A stretch of 5,646 nt of DNA from Leptolinea sp. (lineage in GTDB: Bacteria; Chloroflexota; Anaerolineae; Anaerolineales; Anaerolineaceae), in the NCBI GenBank assembly GCA_022837205.1, contig JALHEL010000126.1:1-5646 (forward strand), written 5' to 3'. Positions 1-5,260 of this stretch are shown piece by piece; the stretch's first letter is position 1; every line of letters begins with the position of its first letter. Below the pieces are notes generated by a model. That model made no database searches. It was not told where the DNA came from and saw nothing but the letters and a program-made list of their open reading frames with translations. A program made the translations under genes and the position numbers.

Positions 1-479
1 TCGGAATCACCAGCCAGCCATTCACAGAAACCGGTGGGGATCGAACGACAGGCTGATCCGGAGCCCAACCGTGCTAAACGGGAAAGTTCCGCCTCGTTGA
101 GATGCAGTCCGGCAGCGGTACTTCCGGCTAAAGCCAGGGCTGCAAACGCAGCGGCTGAAGAAGCGATGCCCGCGCCGATCGGAAAATTATTTTGGCTCTC
201 AATTTCCGCAAAGCGTTTTTCCCCAGCCAGGCTCCGAATGCGATCCATAAAATGGACAACCCGAATCAACGCTTCCCCTTCCGATAAGGAGCCATTCACA
301 GAAATCCGATCAGAACGGTATGCGGAAGAGAAAGCGACGGTTGTCCGCGTTTCCAACGCTCCAAGGTTCATGGAAATCGATCCGTTTGCCGGCAAACGCA
401 AGGAATCATCCCGATTTCCCCAATATTTAATAAACGCGATATTCGGATGTGCGACAGCAGTCGCAGCAGAATCAGACAT
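1..479 (-). CDS. mvaD: Mevalonate (di)phosphate decarboxylase, N-terminal half (partial, runs off the left edge)
   Basis: This enzyme makes the C5 isoprenoid precursor by ATP-dependent decarboxylation of diphosphomevalonate to isopentenyl diphosphate, or of phosphomevalonate to isopentenyl phosphate in the alternative branch. It is cytosolic. 159 complete codons are present; the family is usually about 320-330 residues, so roughly the C-terminal half lies outside. Visible signatures are AHPNIAFIKYWGNRD (residues 10-24), PANGSISMNL (30-39), the GHMP ATP-binding loop PIGAGIASSAA (100-110) and GSGSACRSIP (139-148). The ATG at 479 is the only sensible start: an in-frame TGA lies three codons upstream, GAGGG (483-487) sits just before it, and the next Met is inside the conserved core. 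The sequence resembles the Chloroflexota/archaeal branch in which phosphomevalonate decarboxylases occur, so substrate choice is open. Family assignment is firm; the exact substrate is inference. Confidence 0.93.
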   Translation of the reverse strand, partial: MSDSAATAVAHPNIAFIKYWGNRDDSLRLPANGSISMNLGALETRTTVAFSSAYRSDRISVNGSLSEGEALIRVVHFMDRIRSLAGEKRFAEIESQNNFPIGAGIASSAAAFAALALAGSTAAGLHLNEAELSRLARLGSGSACRSIPTGFCEWLAGDS

Positions 480-514
480 ATGCCCTCATAGATGGTTGAT
501 CATTTGCTACGCTA

Positions 515-542
515 AGTTTATCATGGACCGCACCCGTTGCAA
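515..542 (-). promoter_or_regulatory. Candidate promoter of the mevalonate decarboxylase gene
   Basis: Read on the minus strand, TTGCAA (537-542) is followed after 16 nt by TAAACT (515-520). TG-A directly precedes the latter, giving an extended -10 (TGaTAAACT). The predicted transcript start is about 30 nt before the ATG at 479. Both hexamers match consensus at only 4 of 6 positions, so this rests on position and the extended -10. Confidence 0.4.
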
Positions 543-706
543 AAACAGTTTCGCGTCTGACTCTCTATGAGAATATTTACAATCTCGATAAGGAAATCTG
601 AAAATTTGAAAATAGAATTCGGAAATGTCTATCCTTGCAATTTAAAAAGTATCTATAATGACGCTATGGAAAAAAAATATGGAAAAGTGATTCGATTGTA
701 AAATAT

Positions 707-732
707 TTTAAAAATAAAACTAATCCGATTAG
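707..732 (-). terminator. Weak candidate terminator of the abiE operon
   Basis: On the minus strand, 30 nt after the abiEii stop, CTAAT-CGG-ATTAG (720-732) can form a 5-bp stem with a 3-nt loop. It is followed at once by TTTTATTTTT. The T-tract is good but the stem is short and AT-rich, so efficiency is doubtful. No better hairpin lies between the toxin gene and mvaD. Confidence 0.3.
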
Positions 733-761
733 AGCCATTAATTTCTTCTCATTTAAAATAG

Positions 762-1595
762 TTATTGATAATTCTTCAGATATTCAAAAAAATTTTCTTT
801 GAATCCCTCCAACCAAGCTTCGATAAAAGATCGCTGCTCAAATAATGGCAACAAGTCCTCAGCCAAATCGGATAATCGGATTGTTTCGACTTTTTCCTTC
901 AACATTTTCATAGCAGACTGAATCGTGTAGGATTGATTACCGTCTTTAGCCAGTTTTTCTTCCAAAGGTTGGACTCTTTGTTGCATAAACCACAATAAAT
1001 CATAAAAATCGCGTCCTTTAATCATTGCTCCTTTTCCTTTCTGAAAATTTCGCTCCAGGCATGCGATCATTTTTCCGGCCATCATCGTTTCCAAAGAAAA
1101 ATGTGCTACGACAAAACTTTTTCCGATGAGCAGAACAGGAGTCTTCCGAATTACCGAGACTTGTTTATGAGGACTAATCTCAATTTTCAAATGAAGGGGT
1201 TCATTCGTAAATTGGGTCAACCCAAGTTCATATAGGATTGAAAATTTTAAAGTAATGCGTCTAACATTCCATTCACCGGTTTGAGTCTTTGCGCTCACTT
1301 TGGTATCTCCGAATTCGGAATGAAAAAATGTGAGTAAATCGTTTTCAAGACTGACCAAATCGACTTGATTACTGTTATCCAAATCAATATCTTCTGATAA
1401 TCTGTTCAAGTCATAAACCAAATGAAGGCAAGTACCTCCATAGAAATTGAGTTTATGATAAAGAGGATGATTATATAAAAAATCCAGAGCATATATTTGC
1501 AGATAATTTTTAAGAATGATTCTTTTTGTTTCGTTCGGAAGCAAAATGCTTTTTTGCGAAAGATCATTCTGCATCAGATGAATCAGTGTAGCCAT
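762..1595 (-). CDS. abiEii: AbiEii-type nucleotidyltransferase toxin (type IV toxin-antitoxin system)
   Basis: A 277-residue protein of the AbiEii/AbiGii nucleotidyltransferase toxin family. Family members have a DNA polymerase beta-like fold. AbiEii binds GTP and arrests growth, and the related mycobacterial MenT enzymes modify tRNA 3' ends; the target here is unknown. The active-site motifs are complete: FYGGTCLHL (51-59) then SEDIDLD (67-73) give GG-T plus D-x-D (D69, D71); LKIEI (136-140) gives a third acidic residue; ETMMAGKMIA (169-178) and KGRDFYDLLWF (193-203) are the conserved lysine and RD-x-x-DL blocks. This argues for an intact toxin. It is the second gene of an operon with abiEi, starting 13 nt before the antitoxin stop. 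AAGGAG (1602-1607) lies 6 nt from the ATG. It should be translationally coupled and controlled by the abiEi promoter. The gene is more AT-rich than mvaD and gcvH, suggesting acquisition. Confidence 0.9.
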   Translation of the reverse strand: MATLIHLMQNDLSQKSILLPNETKRIILKNYLQIYALDFLYNHPLYHKLNFYGGTCLHLVYDLNRLSEDIDLDNSNQVDLVSLENDLLTFFHSEFGDTKVSAKTQTGEWNVRRITLKFSILYELGLTQFTNEPLHLKIEISPHKQVSVIRKTPVLLIGKSFVVAHFSLETMMAGKMIACLERNFQKGKGAMIKGRDFYDLLWFMQQRVQPLEEKLAKDGNQSYTIQSAMKMLKEKVETIRLSDLAEDLLPLFEQRSFIEAWLEGFKENFFEYLKNYQ

Positions 1596-2224
1596 TGATT
1601 TCTCCTTAAATTTTTATAAATTCGATCCATCTTCCTGCTTTTGCTGATTTCTATAAACGAGGCAAATTCAGCCCAGTCATTTTGAGTGAAATCTTCCAAA
1701 TTCAAGCGCAACTCTTCAACTGGATCGTCACTTTCCCGCCAAAAACGCAAATAAAAATAATCAAAAAGTGCTTTTGCTGGCGTAGCCTTAGAAATCGGTA
1801 TTCCTTGATATTCGGAAATATTAAAGCCAATAAATAAATCAGCTTTAATATTACGATAAGTAAATGTTCCTAATTGATTTTCAAACATTCTGGTTTGTTT
1901 TATGGTAATCGATGTAACCGGATAAGTTATCTCAGTCAGATTCCCTTGACGTTGCAGAATGTATTCGAGGGAAAGATAGGATTGAGGAAGTAAAATCGCG
2001 CTAACCATCGACGAAAACTCGGCATCACTATGGTGAAGTTCATAGAAACGGGAGCTCATATAGACGCCTTTTTTCAACCGGATAATTTTCTTCGCTTTCA
2101 CCCAACGATATACTGCTGTCAAAATGGTACTATCAGCGACAGATTCATCTTCCAAAAGTTGTTTAATCGCTTCGATAGTGAAGTATGGCAAGAAATCCAA
2201 TGAGGAGAGAATAGATTTTTTCAT
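1583..2224 (-). CDS. abiEi: AbiEi-type antitoxin / autorepressor
   Basis: A 213-residue antitoxin of the type IV AbiE system. In this family an N-terminal winged helix-turn-helix binds the operon's own promoter, and the C-terminal domain neutralises the toxin's effect without a stable protein complex. Visible here are a wHTH at about residues 10-60 ending in the wing IIRLKKGVYMSS (47-58), a central region with SYLSLEYILQRQG (82-94), and the characteristic PAKALFDYFYLR (149-160). I place the start at the ATG at 2224. An in-frame TTG at 2278 would overlap the -35 element and lies before the predicted transcript start. The chosen ATG has no Shine-Dalgarno; its upstream bases belong to the right-hand arm of the operator palindrome. 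The leader is predicted to be only about 20 nt. The gene overlaps abiEii by 13 nt. Family assignment is confident; the start is likely but not certain. Confidence 0.88.
   Translation of the reverse strand: MKKSILSSLDFLPYFTIEAIKQLLEDESVADSTILTAVYRWVKAKKIIRLKKGVYMSSRFYELHHSDAEFSSMVSAILLPQSYLSLEYILQRQGNLTEITYPVTSITIKQTRMFENQLGTFTYRNIKADLFIGFNISEYQGIPISKATPAKALFDYFYLRFWRESDDPVEELRLNLEDFTQNDWAEFASFIEISKSRKMDRIYKNLRRNQWLH
1602..1607 (-). promoter_or_regulatory. Strong Shine-Dalgarno of abiEii inside the abiEi coding end
   Basis: On the minus strand AAGGAG lies 6 nt before the toxin ATG at 1595 and inside the last codons of abiEi. It fixes the toxin start and points to coupled translation. It contrasts with the absence of such a site before the antitoxin. 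Confidence 0.75.
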
Positions 2225-2261
2225 ATAGGATAATAGACACTTTATGTCTATTATCCTATAT
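2223..2261. repeat. Perfect 17-bp inverted repeat, probable AbiEi operator
   Basis: Arms ATATAGGATAATAGACA (2223-2239) and TGTCTATTATCCTATAT (2245-2261) are exact reverse complements around the 5-nt centre CTTTA (2240-2244). The element spans the -10 box, the predicted start point and the first two bases of the abiEi ATG. Each arm carries two ATAG words 8 nt apart, so each arm may hold two contacts. Known AbiEi proteins repress their own operon by binding inverted repeats at the promoter. The repeat is seen directly; its role as operator is inference from position and family. Confidence 0.85.
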
Positions 2262-2278
2262 ATAAATTCAAATTGCAA
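2250..2278 (-). promoter_or_regulatory. Promoter of the abiEi-abiEii operon
   Basis: On the minus strand TTGCAA (2273-2278, 4/6 to consensus) and GATAAT (2250-2255, 5/6) are separated by the ideal 17 nt. The start point would be near 2243, in the loop of the palindrome, giving a leader of about 20 nt to the ATG at 2224. The -10 lies inside one arm of the inverted repeat, so a bound repressor would block RNA polymerase. Confidence 0.62.
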
Positions 2279-2527
2279 GAGCGACTTTAAATATTGTGCT
2301 TCGAACGATATCTGATTCCTTCTTTAAAATAAGAAAAGAACCGGTTCTATTCGGCATGACGAATCAATTTCTCCTATCGAATTCTTACCAAACAAAATCA
2401 AGGCTGAACATTCTTCAGACAAATATGAAATCTATACCCTTTTTTCAGAGCAATCCCGATCCGAAATCAGACTCGCAGCTTTTTCCGCTGCCAGAATACC
2501 ATCAGATTTTTTCGCATTTTTCTTGTT

Positions 2528-2557
2528 TTGATTTGAATTAATATCTCACGTTATAAT
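2528..2557 (+). promoter_or_regulatory. Promoter of the glycosyltransferase-rgpF operon
   Basis: TTGATT (2528-2533) and a consensus TATAAT (2552-2557) are separated by 18 nt. The start point would be near 2564, about 30 nt before the TTG start at 2596. It is the only good -10 in the intergenic region in the right orientation. Confidence 0.5.
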
Positions 2558-2569
2558 CAAATTCAAATC
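2530..2569. repeat. 10-bp inverted repeat bracketing the -10 of the glycan operon
   Basis: GATTTGAATT (2530-2539) and AATTCAAATC (2560-2569) are exact reverse complements separated by 20 bp that contain the TATAAT box. The half-site centres are 30 bp apart, about three helical turns, which would suit a dimeric or looping regulator. The words are AT-rich, so chance is possible and no regulator is identified. Confidence 0.5.
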
Positions 2570-2595
2570 TGATTGATCAACCGCGGGGAAATCTT

Positions 2596-3711
2596 TTGAA
2601 CATCCTTTTCGTCGGGAACTGTACACCTTATTTTTCAAGCGGCATTGTCCGAGCAAAACGGTTTTTTCCGTCTCTTTCGGAGGCGGGTGTTTCCTATGAT
2701 TGGATGGAGATTAATGCCGCGGCCGTACAACGTTGGCTCGAACGATTGGATCGATCGGTCTTCGGAAAACAAAAAATAACCGATTTGATCTTTCGATCGC
2801 TGATCCACGGGCTCGGATTACCATATTATTGGGTTCAGGTCTTGCGGATCTTGAGAAGACAATCCCGTTACGATGTGATTTTCTTTCAGTCTGTACTCTT
2901 ACCTCCCCGGGCGATGCGATACTTGGCGAAACAAAATTCAAAAATTATTTTTGATTATGATGACGCCCTCTATGTGAAGCATGAATCAAAAACCCGCGGG
3001 ATGATCCAATATGCTTGGAAAGTATTCGCCGGAAGCCATGCGCTTTATGACTTTGCGAAAGCGATCAATCCTTCGACGATTTTATTGCCCAGCAGTATAC
3101 CGATTGAAAAATATTCCGTCGAAGACAACCAGGAACCCCATTTTCCGATCCGGATCGGTTGGATCGGAAGCCCTTCAACCCTGAATCAACTGGAAATTGT
3201 AGTCGACCCGTTAAAGAATATGCTTGCTTCCGGCATCGATTTTGAGTTATTGATCGCCGGATCAAAAAATCAGCCGATTCCTCTGAGCAAAATCGAAAAA
3301 CTGCATATACTTGAAATTCCGGAATATTCGGATGACGATATTCCGGAAATTGTCAAAAAAATGGATATCGGCATCATGCCGCTATTTGACACCCCGGCGG
3401 AACGGGGAAAATGTGCCATGAAAATGTTGATTTATATGGCCGGAGAACTACCGGTGGTTGCCAGTCCGGTCGGTGAGTCGTTCTATATTGTTCGGGAAGG
3501 TCAAAACGGTTTTCTTGCCGAAACAGCAGCCGAATGGGAAGCCAAACTCAGTCGTTTGATAGGGGACGCAGACCTCAGAAAAAAAATCGGCAAAGCCGGC
3601 AAACAGACCGTTACGGAGAGGTATTCACAGGATATTATTTTTCGGAAAATGATTTCGGAGATTTTTCCGGATGAGTCGATAAAAAATGAACCATACGCGA
3701 ATCGCACATAA
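2596..3711 (+). CDS. GT-B glycosyltransferase (GT4-like, glycosyltransferase group 1)
   Basis: A 371-residue cytosolic glycosyltransferase that would transfer a sugar from a nucleotide donor to a growing glycan or lipid-linked acceptor; donor and acceptor cannot be read from sequence. The N-terminal half has NILFVGN (2-8), a basic amphipathic region that may touch the membrane (about 60-90) and KIIFDYDDALY (116-126), typical of this subgroup. The C-terminal GT-B donor domain opens at RIGWIGSPSTLNQL (186-199). It carries DIGIMPLFDTPAERGKCAMK (257-276), GELPVVASPVGE (283-294) and REGQNGFLAETAAEW (300-314), the region of the family's E-x7-E/ribose-binding segment. There is no signal peptide or clear transmembrane helix, and length is normal. 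The start is a TTG: the conserved N-terminal strand begins immediately after it, and GGGGAA (2585-2590) lies 5 nt upstream. First gene of an operon with the rgpF-like gene 50 nt downstream. Confidence 0.87.
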   Translation: MNILFVGNCTPYFSSGIVRAKRFFPSLSEAGVSYDWMEINAAAVQRWLERLDRSVFGKQKITDLIFRSLIHGLGLPYYWVQVLRILRRQSRYDVIFFQSVLLPPRAMRYLAKQNSKIIFDYDDALYVKHESKTRGMIQYAWKVFAGSHALYDFAKAINPSTILLPSSIPIEKYSVEDNQEPHFPIRIGWIGSPSTLNQLEIVVDPLKNMLASGIDFELLIAGSKNQPIPLSKIEKLHILEIPEYSDDDIPEIVKKMDIGIMPLFDTPAERGKCAMKMLIYMAGELPVVASPVGESFYIVREGQNGFLAETAAEWEAKLSRLIGDADLRKKIGKAGKQTVTERYSQDIIFRKMISEIFPDESIKNEPYANRT

Positions 3712-3761
3712 ACAAACGACGGAATGGCAGGATCAAGAACAAATAGGTCGGAGGCAAAAAA

Positions 3762-4832
3762 ATGACATTCGATGAATCCCTCAGCTCGGAACGCAGTCAA
3801 CTAAGCGCCTTTTTCGATGAAGGAGTAAGAAACCGACGCATGCTGTCACAAGCTGCCTTTCAGCTTTCCGACATCGCATCAAGCAAAGGTTGGAAATTCA
3901 TTTGTTATTGTCGCCAGGTCAAAGCAATTTTCTCAAATTCCGAAGTTCATTTTCTCCCGATAATACGCAATTTTTTGACTGCTACTGCCAAGATTGTCGG
4001 TTTGAATCATTCAGATATATTCCGCCCCGGTCCGACAAGTTCTTCCCCAGTGTCACCGGAAGAGCTGCAAATAAGGTTATTCGGTGAGAAAATTGAAAAA
4101 AATTCCGAGATCGCTGTCGTCCTTCACCTTTTTTATGTCGGCCTTTGGCCGGAAATAGCGGAACTGCTATCCGATATTCCCGAACCCTTCGATCTTTTTA
4201 TCTCTTTACCGAAAGAACAAAAGAATTTTCGCTCGGAAATTCAAAAATATTTTCCGAACGCCCATATTTATATCGCTCCCAATCGCGGACGGGATATCGC
4301 TCCGTTTTTGGAGATTTTTCGGGCAATCTTCCCGTTAGACTATCAATTTCTCTGTAAGCTCCATTCAAAGAGATCGACTCATCTTTCCACGGGTGAAAAT
4401 CGAAGACAATCCCTTTTCTCTGAATTGATCGGTTCCGAACAGCGCGTGAACGAAATTTTACAACTGTTCCGGCAAAACATCGAAATCGATATGGTCGTTC
4501 CGAAGGGATTTCTTACCGGCGGGATCGACATCGATACTTTTACCAATCGGAAGAATTTGGAGACCCTTGCCGGCCTGTTGAATATCCCGCTACATGATTA
4601 TTATTTCGAATATCCCGCCGGATCCATGTTTTGGTGCCGTCCCGGTTGTTTGGAAAAACTTGCCGGTTCCGGAATTCGAACAGCGGATTTTCCGCCGGAG
4701 CGGGGACAGTTAAACAATACGCTTGCACATGCCGTTGAAAGAATCTTTGGATTACTGGTAACGGACGAGGGCCGTCAGTTGATCGATACATCTGTTTTTC
4801 AATCATATTTGAATCGAAAAGAAAAGCACTGA
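3762..4832 (+). CDS. RgpF-type protein (rhamnan synthesis protein F family)
   Basis: A 356-residue member of the RgpF family, named for streptococcal RgpF of rhamnose-glucose polysaccharide assembly. Relatives are found in many O-antigen, rhamnan and exopolysaccharide clusters and are thought to be glycosyltransferases. The family domain covers about residues 116-345: IAVVLHLFYVGLWPEIAELL (117-136), PFDLFISLP (142-150), APNRGRDIAPFLE (172-184), FLCKLHSKRS (196-205), DMVVPKGFLTGG (243-254) and YPAGSMFWCRP (284-294). The NRGRD-IAPF and KLHSKRS blocks are the strongest identifiers. Residues 1-115 match nothing I recognise. The ATG at 3762 has GGAGG (3750-3754) 7 nt upstream. It is co-transcribed with the upstream glycosyltransferase and ends 4 nt before a strong terminator, so the pair is a compact two-gene glycan unit. 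The sugar handled is unknown; rhamnose is only suggested by the family name. Confidence 0.88.
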   Translation: MTFDESLSSERSQLSAFFDEGVRNRRMLSQAAFQLSDIASSKGWKFICYCRQVKAIFSNSEVHFLPIIRNFLTATAKIVGLNHSDIFRPGPTSSSPVSPEELQIRLFGEKIEKNSEIAVVLHLFYVGLWPEIAELLSDIPEPFDLFISLPKEQKNFRSEIQKYFPNAHIYIAPNRGRDIAPFLEIFRAIFPLDYQFLCKLHSKRSTHLSTGENRRQSLFSELIGSEQRVNEILQLFRQNIEIDMVVPKGFLTGGIDIDTFTNRKNLETLAGLLNIPLHDYYFEYPAGSMFWCRPGCLEKLAGSGIRTADFPPERGQLNNTLAHAVERIFGLLVTDEGRQLIDTSVFQSYLNRKEKH

Positions 4833-4836
4833 AAAT

Positions 4837-4879
4837 AAAAAAGACCCGGTAGTTTTCATGAAGATACCGGGCTTTTTTT
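4837..4879. terminator. Bidirectional intrinsic terminator shared by convergent genes
   Basis: CCCGGTA (4845-4851) pairs with TACCGGG (4865-4871), and the inner TTTTC (4853-4857) can extend the stem with GAAGA (4860-4864). It is followed by seven T (4873-4879) on the plus strand. A run of A with one G (4837-4843) before it gives a T-tract on the minus strand. It lies 4 nt after the rgpF-like stop and 5 nt beyond the end of the minus-strand small gene, so it serves both. Confidence 0.88.
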
Positions 4880-4884
4880 CGAAA

Positions 4885-5109
4885 TCAATTTGATTCATTT
4901 GCTTCTTCCAGAACAGCGCCCAACGCTTTAACGATTTGCAACGCTTGATCGCGCGTAATATAGATATTCGTTTCACCGCCGTAAAAAACTTTCTCATCTT
5001 CCGGGCAGTCCTCTGTAAATCTCAGGCAAATATTGTCCTCAAATTCCGAATCTTCTTTATCGAGGAAAATTTCCAATTCCAGACTGTTATCCAAGAGTTT
5101 AATGGACAT
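4885..5109 (-). CDS. Small acidic protein of unknown function (74 residues)
   Basis: I do not recognise the family. The 74-residue product has 19 Asp/Glu against 6 Lys/Arg, giving a net charge near -13. It shows no signal peptide or membrane segment. The N-terminal part alternates hydrophobic and acidic residues (LELEIFLDKEDSEFED, 10-25) and looks like beta strands. The C-terminal part (TRDQALQIVKALGAVLEEAN, 52-71) looks like an amphipathic helix of the kind seen in small conserved cytosolic proteins. Two cysteines (28, 35) lie close together. The start at 5109 is set by AAAGGAGG (5115-5122) 5 nt upstream. An open frame continues upstream to 5223, but that would begin above the promoter's predicted start point. 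It is single-gene, divergent from gcvH and convergent with the rgpF-like gene. The strong expression signals argue that it is real. Confidence 0.78.
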   Translation of the reverse strand: MSIKLLDNSLELEIFLDKEDSEFEDNICLRFTEDCPEDEKVFYGGETNIYITRDQALQIVKALGAVLEEANESN

Positions 5110-5143
5110 ATATTCCTCCTTTCGACAATCCTCTCCTTCCATT

Positions 5144-5172
5144 ATTATACCCAAAAGGAATGACGATGTCTT
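5144..5172 (-). promoter_or_regulatory. Promoter of the small acidic protein gene
   Basis: On the minus strand AAGACA (5167-5172, 4/6) and a consensus TATAAT (5144-5149) are 17 nt apart. The start point would be near 5137, leaving a leader of about 28 nt with the strong Shine-Dalgarno at 5115-5122. This supports the 5109 start over upstream alternatives. Confidence 0.58.
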
Positions 5173-5224
5173 CCTTAATTCGTTTAGCTCTGCGAAATCG
5201 CTATAAATATTAATCGAATCCACT

Positions 5225-5230
5225 TATAAT
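5225..5230 (+). promoter_or_regulatory. Candidate -10 element of gcvH
   Basis: A consensus TATAAT lies 30 nt before the gcvH ATG, giving a leader of about 24 nt. No recognisable -35 sits at the right distance, so an activator or an upstream AT-rich tract (5201-5215) may compensate. The short leader leaves no room for a glycine riboswitch. Confidence 0.4.
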
Positions 5231-5260
5231 AAAGAAAAATGAATAAGCGGAGGGAAATCA

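Larger units (their letters stand above)
480..761. other. AT-rich intergenic region between mvaD and the abiE operon
   Basis: About 280 bp with no credible gene on either strand. It holds the mvaD promoter candidate at its left end and a weak terminator candidate near 707-732. Between them are the perfect 12-bp AT palindrome TAAAATATTTTA (699-710) and an inverted copy (634-643) of a 10-bp word from upstream of abiEi. A plus-strand TATAAT at 654-659 has no properly spaced -35 and no gene downstream. Confidence 0.6.
2280..2595. other. Intergenic region between the divergent abiE and glycan operons
   Basis: About 315 bp with no convincing gene. A plus-strand open frame from a GTG at 2296 to 2541 has no ribosome-binding site, no recognisable family and a composition rich in Ser, Phe and Gln, so I leave it out. 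A minus-strand stretch (2435-2545) reads as plausible protein but has no start. The right end holds the promoter and inverted repeat of the glycan operon. GCAGC (2475-2479) and GCTGC (2487-2491) could form a small hairpin without a T-tract. Confidence 0.55.

Noticed and set aside
34..570. Long plus-strand open frame of 178 codons
   Set aside because: It lies opposite the mevalonate decarboxylase gene, whose conserved motifs are unmistakable on the minus strand; the plus-strand translation matches no family.
635..659. Plus-strand TTGCAA...TATAAT, possible antisense promoter facing the 3' end of abiEii
   Set aside because: The spacer is only 13 nt, too short for a standard promoter, and there is no gene or structured RNA visible downstream.
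2475..2491. GCAGC/GCTGC hairpin as a terminator
   Set aside because: Five-bp stem with no following T-tract on either strand and no gene end nearby that needs it.
2296..2541. Plus-strand open frame of 81 codons between the two operons
   Set aside because: GTG start without a ribosome-binding site, low-complexity Ser/Phe/Gln-rich product, no recognisable motif, and it ends right where the promoter of the next operon sits.
2432..2548. Minus-strand coding-like stretch containing SDGILAAEKAASLISD, possibly a gene remnant
   Set aside because: Only 37 codons between stops with no ATG, GTG or TTG start and no identifiable parent family; not enough to call a pseudogene.
5110..5223. Upstream extension of the small acidic protein to 112 residues
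   Set aside because: The extra start codons lack ribosome-binding sites and lie at or above the predicted transcript start, whereas the ATG at 5109 has an excellent Shine-Dalgarno.
5110..5260. Possible glycine riboswitch upstream of gcvH
   Set aside because: The predicted leader is about 24 nt and the whole gap is 151 bp with a divergent promoter in it; no paired aptamer-like structure is visible.
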